Assembly: GCA_963931865.1 (NCBI GenBank)
Contig: OZ007515.1
Location: forward strand, 9,096,685-9,160,684
Reading direction: 5' to 3'
Length of the DNA stretch: 64,000 nt
DNA from: Axinella damicornis
Lineage: Eukaryota; Porifera; Demospongiae; Axinellida; Axinellidae
Shown: piece after piece, positions 53,001-64,000 of the stretch
Layout: each line of letters begins with the position of its first letter
Position numbering within the stretch: the stretch's first letter is position 1
Program-made: the position numbers and the translations under genes
Notes under the pieces: generated by a model
What the model was told of the DNA's origin: nothing
Database searches by the model: none
The model's input: the letters and a program-made list of their open reading frames with translations, nothing else

Positions 53001-56000
53001 ATGTTTGGAAGGACCATCTGAGGCCAGTAAAATTGTAGTTGGGCAGTTAACTGTTACACTGTGTGTCTTGTAGTGATGTAGAAGCTGAACCTGCTGCTGG
53101 AATCTACGTGCAAAATCTGGAATCATTTCACATGGTGAATCAGCGTGGGCAAGTTGAATATACTCTTTTCCACTATTCAACAGGCACTGAAATTGGTGAG
53201 GGAAATCCACTACGGAAGGAAGGACAACCTCAGCCAATGGTATTGGTTCAATCATGATCAGATGGGAACATATCTGACCATTCCTGGCCAGAATTGACGA
53301 AATGCAGTGAGCAATCCAAGCACCAAATGAGAAGCCAGCTATGATATATCGCCCTCCTGCCTGATGCTTCATGATTTCTTCTAAATATTTTTCAGCTAGA
53401 TCTTGGATGCCAAAACATTCCGAAGGAACAGGAGTGTACAGTGCATAAACTTGAAAATACTGATGCAGTAATTCTGCAAGTGGTGAAAATGAATACAACT
53501 TTGTATGAGCTCCACCAGCGTTTATGATGAATATTGCTGGTTTTGTCCTGTCAACATTTTCTGACAGCAACTCAATTTTGACATGTACAGGGAACAATGC
53601 CGAGAAATTTCTGGTTGTATGGTTACATACATAGGTGGCAATATCTTTGATGTAAGAACCTTCTTCCACAAGATGATCGATATCAACACCATACTTCTCC
53701 AATACTTGATTTGTAAAGTACACGACCCTATGTGATTCAATAGGAACATCTGAGAAAGTGGATGAAGGACGTCCAGCCCACTTCCTAAGGTTTGCTTCTA
53801 CATCTTCTTGAGAATCTGGTTGTATGGATGGGACCAGTACAGGAAGTTGCGACTGCTCATGTGTCTTTCGGTGGCCAGCTGAGAGATTGAGGGGATCTGG
53901 ATTTACCCAATACCTCTTGCAATCAAACGGATATGTCGGCAGTGGAATTCGCTTGGCACCAGCAAAAGCTGACATCCTATGCAGGTCAAGATCAACACCC
54001 AACTTCCACAAGTCAGTCAATGCCAGTGCAGTGTGGTAATGAAGTAGTTTATGAGAAGATTCAGGAGGTATAGAGCATGTGAGTGGCACACAATGGAGCG
54101 ATATCTGTGGATTTATTTTGTTAACCAAAGGTTTTAGCTGTCTTGATGGACCAATTTCAATCAGAGCATGTGGTAAAGACCTTAGGTTTTCCTCTATTTG
54201 TTTCATGGCAGATAGGAAATCAACTGGGACGGTCAGGTGTTTTACCCAGTACTGAAGAGGAATTCTTGAGCCATATTCCAAGATACATTCAGGACTCCTC
54301 TTGCTCAGGCTGGTGACCAGCCTCATATGCAACGGCTTTGGGGTAAATTGACTAAGGAAGTTCTCAAATTTGCATTGAACAATCTCCATACTTGGGTGAT
54401 GGTAGGCATAATCAACTTCCAATAATCTGTACTTGATGGAGTGTTTATCCAATTCAGACATCAAACTCTCAATTTGTGAAGAGGGGCCCGAAACAACACT
54501 GTGAATTGGCGAATTGAAACAGCTTACTGTCATAGAGCTGAACTCTTGAAGGTGCAAGTAATTTGATGCCATTTTTTGTCCTGAACACCGTACAGCTAGC
54601 ATTTTGCCATATGGAGCATATTGTTCAACTAATTGGCCTCGTTTGAAAACAATAGCAAGGACTTCTTCAAAGGTAAATGCACCAGCAACACAAGCAGCTG
54701 TGTATTCACCTAAACTGTGCCCTCCAACCAAGGTCTCCTGTAAGCTACATTCTTCTTTAAGGAAGTTGTAAATCCCAATCTCACATATAACAGCTAGTAC
54801 TGCTGGAATCGGATGCCTCTTCATCAGGCTGCTATCATTCCCATCTTGCAACAAACTTTCCAGATTGCACACGTCATTTGAAAACATTTCCTGCAGAAAT
54901 TTGAATCCCTCTTTAACAGTCTTTCTGAAGCTTCTAGAATAGTAATAGAACTGTCGGAAGCAATTCATATCTAGTTTACTTCCCTGTGGTCCAAACAGTA
55001 TGCAGGTATCACACACAGGAACCTGAGCCACCTGTTGATTCCTGGCTTCATTCAGGAAGTCAAGTAGTTCTTGTTCTGAACTGACAGCTGCACTGGTACG
55101 ATATGAGAGGTTTTTTCTACTGATAGCAATAGTATATGCAATGTCTCTGGCTGAATAGCAATAATCTGCAATTGAACCGATAATCTTCATGGATAGAGCA
55201 TGAAGTGACCATTTAGATCCGGCAGAAATGCACAATGGATAGTAAATATCCCCCATACTTTGGTCATGGTGAACTACATCATCCACCTTTGCATGTGGAA
55301 CAACGTATTCCTCCAGGATTACAGCTGAGTTGGCACCCTTCATTCCAACTGAGTGCACAAGGGCTCTCCTTGGAGAGTGAGAAATCCACAGCTTTGGTTC
55401 ATGGAGTATACAGAATGGGCTGGTCTCTAAGCTTGGAAGCGGGTTGTCACAGTTCATGCTAGGAGGAAGAACGGAATGTTTCATAGCGAGAGCTACTTTG
55501 ATAATGCTACAGCCAGCTGAGGCTGCTTCTGTGTGGCCAATGTTCCCCTTAACAGACCCTAGTACAACGGACTGATTTGAAATACCTGGGTCTTCAAAGA
55601 CACACTTCAGACTCTCTAATTCAATTGCATCACCAACCTTGGTGCCAGTGCCATGAGCTTCAACTAAGGAAATTGAAGAAGGAGAGACTCCTGAGGATTT
55701 AAAGGCCTGTTGGAGAGTTTGTACTTGACCTTGCTTAGAAGGGGCATACACCCTGCTTTGTGCTTGTGAGCCATCAGAGCCAATAGCAGACCCCTTTACG
55801 ACACAGAGGATTTCATCATGCTGGGACTCAGCATCAGATAAGAGTCTCATCACAACTACAACTAGCCCATCAGAAAGCACTGTTCCGGTAGCAGAGTGTG
55901 AGAAAGGAGAGCAATGCCCATCAGAAGAGAATACACCTTTCACTGTGTGGATGTACCCTTCATCAAAGGGAGATAAAGACGCTGCAGCTACAACAGCAAT

Positions 56001-59000
56001 ATCACATTCCTGTTGCAGTAGACTCAGTCGAGCATAATGAAGGGCTGCTGAAAATGTGGAGCAAGTGTGAGATACATAGACACAAGGCCCTCTAAAGTCA
56101 AGATACCGCCCAAGGTGTAGGGCAATGCTTTCTCCAATACATTCAACCATTACTTCAAACTCCTGGAGAAAGCCAGCCTCTACAGCAGCTTCAGTATTCC
56201 ATATATTATTGAGAAAGTAAGAGGGGAAGTGTACACCTACAAAGCAGCCAATCTTCATTTCATCAGCAAATTTGTGAGGATCATATCCAGCCTTTTCAAG
56301 TGCTGACCATACACTATGAAGTAATAACCGTTGCTGAGGGTCCATCAATTTTGCATGATTAGGATCAATCCCAAACAGAGCAGCATCAAAGTGACCTTTG
56401 TCAGTGATCAGACCACGTGAACCAACATAATAGCTCCCTTTCATCTCATTCACGTGGTGATTAGGATCAGGAGGTAGGTTGTGACTAACTGTCTCTTGCT
56501 GTTCAGTTATTACCTTCCAGAATTCGTCAATTGATGTAGCACCTGGAACATTGAGCTCAACTGATATAATCGCAACATCATCATGTGAACGAATGTGGGG
56601 AACTTGCTGAGCAAGGACAAGTGGAGAATATTCACTTTTTTCACACTGAATCTTTCTTGCTAAATCAAATATATTCCTGCAAGTCAGTATTGAACTCATG
56701 GTTACTGGAAAGTGTCTGTCATGAAGCAGTTGCCAAAATTTTGCTTTTAGCATTGACGAGAGTCCTAACATATCTAGAGGAAGCTCCAGATGTGAGTCTG
56801 AAAAGTGGGCAGATGGAACTGTTTCACTAAGGCAATTCAACAACACTGCTGTGATGTTTTTCAGAGAGTGAGGTCTATGGATACTTTCATCATATTTTGA
56901 TGGCAACACCTTTGCAGTCACTGATTTCTTTAGTGATTTCCAGTCCACTTTGTGTGACGGTAGCCTAGGATATTCATTCATGCATTTCACAACTGTGGGC
57001 AAAAGTTTTTTGGGCAAGTACTGTGCAAGATCAGTCTGGACTCTATCCCTAGTGAACTCCTTCTCATCAGTAACTTCAAGGTAGCATATCAAAGACTTTG
57101 GATGGCCTTCACTTTCGTAAGTGTCTACAATAACATCAGTAATATACGGGAGAGAACAGTCATGGATCTTATTGCAGATTTCATCCAGCTCAATTCTCTC
57201 CCCACTGATTTTAACTTGGCGATCACAGCGCTGAAGCCACACTAGCTGACCACGTGCATTGATGTACCCAAAATCTCCAGTATGATAACGGTTATGATGG
57301 CTTGGCTCAGGAGTTGACTCAGAGAGGTAACCATTAAAGACGGCTAATCCTTCAATAACAATTTCACCTGGAAATCCCTGTGGCAGTTGCCGCGTTGAAT
57401 TTGGACTGACTATGTGTATGTTAGTGTTACATACTGGAGTTCCAATTTCAATTGCTGATAAGTGGGTTTGCTTATTTACATTGCGATCAGTGACAGCAAT
57501 GCAGCATTCAGCAGGACCATACCAATTGTGAAGTTCAGCTGGTGAAAATTCAGGAGGAAAATGTTGAAAAAACAGGCTGCAATCTTCATGTTTTAGCTCT
57601 TCGCCAATTGAGATCACATACTTCAAGTGTGGCAAGTGGTTTGATGCAAACAAATCCATCTTGAAGAATTGCCTAAGAATGGATGGAACTGAGAAGATGC
57701 ATTCAATGGAATATTGTCTTATGCATTTCAAGACATATGGGAAATCCAATTTAGGCTTTGGATGTTGGCTAGAATCAAGAAGAAACAAAGTACTGCCACA
57801 GCACACCAGATCATCATCTTCCTTGTAAGAGTTCTGGTTGCTTAACCATGGAACAAGTATGTCAAGAATACAGCCATCAAAAGAAAGGCCACTATACTGC
57901 AACCAACGGAGTTCCAAAGTATCTGAATTGAACAAAGATTTCCTAACCCAAAACAAGAAATTGATGAGTGATTCGTACTTCACAGGGACTCCTTTCGGTT
58001 TCCCTGTGGATCCAGAGGTAAAGACAATGTAAGCACAATCATCCAAGTCTGGAGTATGGGTAGTCTCATGACAACCATGGAATGGTACCAGAAAGGGTTC
58101 CATCCATGTGCAAAATGGCAGTACAACAGTTATGTTGGAGAGAACAGTGGCCAGATTCATGGCCATTTCTGAAGCCTCTGCATCACAAACTAAAATTAAA
58201 TTTGGTATGTTTGATGTACCAATCTTCTCAAACAATCTATTTTCCCCATCAGCTGGGTCCAAGATACAAAATGGATATCTTGCTTGAAGAGAGGCCATAA
58301 CTGCAATAGGAAGTTCAAGGCCTCCGGTAGTGAGAATGCCAACAACCAATTTCAACTTCTGGTCTTTACATACAGAAATTACTGCATGACTGATATGTGA
58401 AGCAAGCAAAGAAGATTGATGCCATGCTTCTTGATGAGTCAAGTGACAAGGAATATTCCCTAGCACAGAGTAAGCAACAGAGTGACTAAAGGTATATTGG
58501 TTACCAGATTCCCCTAAAAGCATGTCCAAAAAAGGTGTGCATTCTAGACAAGGGCTAGGAGGACCATCCAGTGAAGCATAACTTTCTGACTGGCTCAAAG
58601 ATGTGGTATCAAACTGGGCTAGTGAAGTTTCTGGTCCACTAACTAACAGGATTTTAAAGTACTGGAGTACTTTTCTGAAGCAACGCTGGACTACACAGGT
58701 TTGTAGTGGGTTCAAAGATGTTCTCAGGATAACTGTCTTTTCTGCAAAACTGAAATGTAGGGTGATTCTGAATGGCTGATGATAGCAGAGGGATACTTGG
58801 TCAGTGCTGGATAGATCAACTTCTGCAACTGCTTCTATGTAGGGATTCAGATAAGTTGCAGAGCTATCCAGCTCTTCTTGAAATTGCCAATATGAGAATG
58901 GGGCATGAAGTTGTGAATCCTTGAGAGATTTTCCAACTGTAGCAAGAAACTTCTGGATACTTGCAACAGGGTCCAGCTGAATAGATACCGGAAGTATAGA

Positions 59001-62000
59001 GGCATTAGATACATGTGGAAGGACAATGCCAAACAGTGTATTGGTACACTGTTGCAACTGACAAAGGAATAATGATGAGAAAGCCGCACAGGTTATAGTA
59101 CAATCAGTTATGGATCCAAGATCGAAGTGTTCCTCGATTACTGCTGACTGAAGTAGCCTTGCGAATACTAGACCAACTCCACTGACTGAGTGAGTCGATA
59201 AGCTGAAAGGCTTGCATGTTTGCTCCAGCTTTTCACTCCAATAGTCCACATGCAAGTCAGCATGACCAAATGGGATGTGCACACCATCATCAGTCAATGG
59301 ATTAGTAGGTGGTACACCTATTGTAAGGAAATCATTCAGTTGCTGAGCAAACTCTTTGGCAGATTTCCTATCCATCAGCAACTGATGGAACACAATATGT
59401 AGTTTGCTCATACGTGGTGAATAAGTACAGTGCAGAAGTCTTAAACGAAAGAGGGGGCCTTTGAACATATCAAAGGGCCAGTGCTCATGACAGAGAGTCA
59501 TCACATTCTCCTCGACTTCAGACACTGCAGTTTCTTCAAAAATTGGGATGCACACCTCCTCCATTGGTGACAGATGTGCTTTTCCATCATCAACAGACAC
59601 ACGCAATAAAACTTTGGGATGCATGCTCAAAATGTTCTTTAAGGCTGACCTAACTTTCTCAATGACAACATATTGTCCAATTTCTACTGTGAGAAACCCA
59701 TGGAAAAGGGCACAAGAATCGAGAGGGAGCCCAGAAAGTTCACGGTAAACAATTTCTTGGGAAGGCGAAAAGTCCACTTCACATTGAGTTCCTACATTGG
59801 AGATACACAACTCTTGCTGTGCTGTACATTGCAAATGTGGCAAACCAAGGGGAGCTGTGAGATTCAGGCCATTCTTGTGGACATTACTCACACATAGTGA
59901 GAGGAGTGCAGAATACATCTCTGTTACAAAAGCAGCAGCCTCAGGGGAGTATAAGCTTGAATTGTATTCCCACTGACATTTGAAATGGTTATCCATTGAC
60001 AGTACATCAAGTTCCAGTTCGCATTTAGCAGTGAATGTTGCAAAGTTTTTCAGTGTTTTCACCGTTGCTCTAGCTCCCAGACTGAGTGTAGCAGATTCTG
60101 TAACATGCAAGAAGTTGAAGAGAAATTGGGGAGTGTGGTATGGATGTGTAGAATCTCCGTGAGTATCAACAGGTAAAAGCTTGGATAACACCAGAAAGGG
60201 TACGGAAGAATACCTTGAGGCCTCATAAAGCCATTTCTCTGTTGTCTGAAGTAACTTTGCAAATGGACTGAGCAATTCCTTCTCTGCAAAACAACAAATG
60301 ACTGTGTTAGCTACAAATCCAATTACTCGTTTCAATCGTGCAGTAGTCCTTCTACTGATATTGACACCAACTCCAAAGTCAGAATTTCCTGAAAGCTTTG
60401 CAATGAGAAGACCAAACACAGAGAGAAAGAAGCAGGTTGGTTGAACAGACAGTGCTTCACATGCTTTCATGATATTCATACTTAGTTTCTCATCTAATGT
60501 CAGAACACATCTTTTGCCAATGTAGGCACGGGCATGTGGGCATCTTAATATACCAGGGAAGTTCACATGGGCCTTGCAATCCTTTAAATGGTTTTTCCAG
60601 AATGCGTTGACTTCTGCTTTCTTTTCTTCATAATTGTTTTTTTCACTTCTGACAAACTCACTGAAAGGAACGTACTCTTCCACACTGGAATGTGGAACCA
60701 AATCACGATTGTAGCACATTTCAATTAGGTGGTAGAATATGTCGACTGAGATGTGATCAAATACAATGTGATGGATAATTAAACTTAGTATATGTGACTG
60801 CTTGCTGATGGAGTACAGTGTGCTCCGGTAAGGGCGTTGCTGAAGTTCAATTGGAATGACTGCATCTTTTTGAATCATTTTCAGCGCCATACACTTTGCT
60901 TCATTGTCTGGAAGGTGAGCAAGATCAACATGATGAAGTCGCTTGTGAGATTTTAGAGGAGTGCCAGGGACAGAGGATAAAATGTATGGCTCATGAAGTA
61001 GTGGCAATACTCTTTCTACTGCAACAATAAGCTGCAAGGCATTGATGGCACCTGTAATCTCGACTGCATTAGCAATATTGTATGTTGGACCAAGGGTTAT
61101 GCTGTTCATGGAGAGCAGAGCTTCTTGCATACTAGAAATACCTCCTTTCTCTGAAACTGGTTGGAGGTGGTTATCGATAAGGCTTTGTTGTCTGGGCATT
61201 GATGGGATAGTAAGCCTATATTTGTGTAGTACTGCTTCCGGGGTATGCAAATTGATGATATCCAGTGAGCTCACATTTGAGCACAGTAGTGAGTTGATTT
61301 CACCGGCAAGCTGAAGAGCTGCAACTGATGTTCCGCCATAGAAGGTAAAATCATCACTCATACCAAACACACTTTCATCTACGATGCCAAGGAACTTCTG
61401 ATATAGTTTGAGGAGTGTCTTTTCAGTGTCATTGTTAGGTGCCTTGTACTTGGAACTTGCAAGGAATCCCCGATACTTTTTCCTGTCAAGTACCAACTTT
61501 CCAGTCGTTCCAATTAGAACATCACAGTGAGGAATACATACAATCACTGATGGTATATTATACTTTGGCAATTGTTTGCTCAATATCTCTTTGATATAGG
61601 AAGCCTTCAAATTCTCTGGGGCAATGTATGCAACTAGGTGTTTCACACTCTCTGAAATGCTCTCTATTTGAACATGGGCAAACCGTACCCCTGGTATTTG
61701 TCGCAAAAGAGTCTCAATGCCAAGTAGCTCAATGCGAGCACCAAATAGTTTAACTTGTCGGTCTTTGGGGATTCTTCCAACAAAATTGAGTGCAAGATTA
61801 GCATCCAAATAGACAAGATCACCCGTACGGTACCACCGACTGCTATTTGTTTCATCCATGAAGAAAACCTTTTCAGTAAGTTCTGGATTTGTATATCCTC
61901 TTGCAAGATCCTCACCTCCCACATATAACTCACCTGCAACTCCTACTGGCACTGGCTGCTTTGCAGGGTTTAGAATACGTAAGTATGTATTTGCAAGTGG

Positions 62001-64000
62001 ATCCCCCATAGCCGTACCTCTTCCAAATGTTGTCGCAACTGTAATCTCTGTAGGACCATAAAGGTTCCATAGTGTTCTCCCTTCCCCCTTCCAGGGACCT
62101 ATCAGTTCCAAAGTCGGAGCATCACCACCATAGCTCACTGTCTGAAGAGATTTAAACCTTTTGGGATTAAATAGTGACAGCTTTATTGGCTGGGTGTGTA
62201 GAAAGGTAACATATGGGAGGAAGGTACTGCAATTGGATGCAGCTGAAGGAAGGGTTGGATACATAATGACAGTACCACCAATCCAAAGTACCGAGAACAG
62301 CTCATGTACACAAGCATCAAAAGCATGTGAAGAAGATTGAAGAGCATACTCACCAATCTCAAACATGCCAGTGCAACTATCCCATTTTGTTCTCTGAAGC
62401 CCAAAGGTTTCGATAACTTGCTCAATGTAATTGCAAATACCACGATGCTCGATCTGGACCCCCTTCGGTTTGCCAGTGGTGCCTGATGTATACATAATAA
62501 AAGCTGGATTGAGGTTACTGGAAATGGGAGGACACAGCTCCGTAGACTCCAAGCCATACACAATCTCATTCAGATCAAATATGTAAGCCCCACACTCTGT
62601 AATCATATCAGCAGAAGAGATTCCAGCTGAGTCAACAATGACAACATCTGCTTTACAATCCTCCAAGATGTTTCTTACTATGTGGGAAGGAAAATCTGGT
62701 TCCAAAGTAACAAAGCATGCTCCCAGTTTCATTGCTGCAAGCATGCTGGCAACTACTTCCCATGTTCTCTGCAGCAAAAGTACCACTGTTGTCACCAATG
62801 TGGAACACTTTTCTTGCATCCAAGCTGCAATTTGTGATGCTCTTCCCATTAAATCTGAATAGGTATGACAGCCAACTTCATCGACCAGAGCTACAACATG
62901 AGGAAACTGTTTTGCTATTTCCTCCACAGGTGTATGTAGCAATGAGTTAGTAATAGTTTGGGTAGGACCTGAAAGTTTCTTGGTAATAATTTCCAGTGTA
63001 TCTGGTGAGCACAAGGGAATTGTAGTCACTGGTTGATCATTAGAAAGGGCTTTTTCAAGAAAATTAAGAAAATCTTCTTCAACTGTATCAAATTGGTGTT
63101 CAAGGATGCTTTTATGGCCGTTTTGTAGAGCCAGTATGACAACTTCGGATTCATCCCCCTGATGACAGCTTAAAAGACTTAGATGATGGTGACAAGAATA
63201 GAACTCTTCAATATTGAAATGCTTGTTGGGAGCAAAAGCTACAGCAATTAAACTGTTAGGCTTTTCAATTTGGTACCTGAGATACACATCTGAAGCTACA
63301 GTGGAATCAAAAGCTGACTCAAGAACAGCAGCAATCTCTGATAAGCACTTCTTGAAGTGTGGGGACGTCTCTGAATGGTAATTCAGTGACACCGGAATGT
63401 ACTGAAGCAAAAACTTGGAGTGAACTGCGGAATCAGAATGGATCTTAGTCTTGACATCAAAACTTCCTGAGAATGAAGGCGATAGCATCAAGATGAAGTT
63501 CATAAAGGATGACAATAAAGCAACTTGCGGTGAAAGATGAATGTCTGCAACACTCTTCATAAGACGATCAAGCAAGGCACCCTTTACTGAAAGAAGACGC
63601 AGTTCTTTAAATTTAGAGCATGATTCATCAGCATTAGATGAAGGAGCAAAAGTATAATATGGCCAAGACAAAGGGACAACATGACACTTGTTCTTCTCGT
63701 CCTTCACCCATTTCCTCTCACACTTACCAGCTTGGGTACTGAGTTTCCAAAACTCAGAATTCGGACTCAAATTGTCACTGATCCTACCACATTTCCAAAC
63801 ACTATGGTCAATGTGTGCATCTGAAAATTCCAAATTCCTGTTCAGCATTTCACCCACTGAATGTATGAATGGCGTTCTTACTTCTGTGCCATCCAACTCT
63901 AGTAGGCCTTTAATGCTTATGTCCTTATCTTGAGTAGTGAGTACAATACTGTTGGAAATGTGCACCACAGTTCCCGGTTGTACATCATCTCTCATTGGTG
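49823..64000 (-). CDS. Hybrid NRPS-PKS megasynthase (5' end off the right edge)
   Basis: One exon from beyond 64000 to 52644 (at least 3785 residues, open at the edge), then a phase-0 intron (donor at 52643, acceptor TTCCCTTACAG) and a last exon 50059-49823. Domains in order, with residues counted from the ATG at 63995: condensation-like C-terminal half (about 150-330); A1 with YTSGTTGKPKGV (about 500), FDACVHE, YGPTE, YRTGD and GKLVLDRKK; PCP with FYGGTS (about 885); C with HHIVFDH (about 1077); a second C-like domain with degenerate FHQLLMD (about 1537); A2 with FTSGSTGKPKGV (about 1995), YGPAE and HKVDW; PCP with LGLSS (about 2410); KS with Cys in SHTCSTF (about 2645), EAHGTGT and GNIGHT; AT with GGHSLGEY (about 3095); a diverged ACP with PIESH (about 3420); thioesterase with GFSFGAW (about 3557) and GGHA; then a lipocalin-like tail. 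It should join two amino-acid units and one malonyl-type extender, with no reducing domain. Confidence 0.88.
50060..52643 (-). other. Last intron of the NRPS-PKS gene
   Basis: A 2.6 kb intron, inferred from a good donor (GTGAGC) and acceptor (TTCCCTTACAG). It contains a diverged GTTCC-type hairpin at about 50806-50850. I see no gene in it. Confidence 0.6.

Noticed and set aside
52611..64000. NRPS-PKS as bacterial contamination
   Set aside because: It is contiguous with spliced animal genes, ends in a GT-AG intron with a continuing exon, and lacks a ribosome-binding site or operon neighbours. A distant horizontal origin remains possible.

Overview
The window looks like nuclear DNA of a marine invertebrate, most likely a sponge. 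The genes have GT-AG introns and animal-type products, sit among many DNA transposons, hairpin elements and microsatellites, and include death-domain NLR genes with a 2A-like NPGP motif, an arrangement described in sponges and sea urchins. The species cannot be fixed from sequence alone. There are no rRNA genes, CRISPR arrays or bacterial operons. One assembly gap lies at 2173-2372.

Left to right. 1-6858: a tandem family of four small LITAF-domain-like genes (the first is only a 27-nt tail), all lacking the zinc-binding cysteines where the domain can be read. 8007-9677: a UDP-glucuronosyltransferase, convergent with a ten-exon CCDC25 gene on the minus strand (9837-13840). 15257-19945: two tandem carboxypeptidase Q-like M28 metallopeptidases, made by a block duplication that also copied CCDC25 exon 1. 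21106-29982: a five-exon NLR gene (leader, 2A-like motif, death domain, NACHT, LRR-like). 30285-30700: a reverse transcriptase relic. 33701-35277: a second, truncated 2A/death-domain NLR copy whose NACHT-LRR part is gone; a decayed piece of an NLR C-terminus survives near 38.6 kb. 35912-36646: two exons of an unidentified helical protein. 36.6-42.2 kb: repeat-rich DNA. 42214-47879: a seven-exon DHRS11-like short-chain dehydrogenase. 49823-64000 (minus, running off the right edge): a hybrid NRPS-PKS encoded mostly by one exon of more than 11.3 kb.

The assembly line reads (C-like)-A-PCP-C-C*-A-PCP-KS-AT-ACP-TE-lipocalin-like, with the last part completed by a separate 3' exon about 2.6 kb away. 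It is the most unusual gene here: a spliced, apparently host-encoded animal NRPS-PKS with no ketoreductase or dehydratase domain and a tail that may bind a small lipophilic ligand. The NLR pair shows a 2A-bearing immune-receptor locus being remodelled by transposons. The other genes are housekeeping or detoxification functions (UGT, DHRS11, CPQ) and CCDC25, whose human relative is reported to sense extracellular DNA. No single pathway links them.
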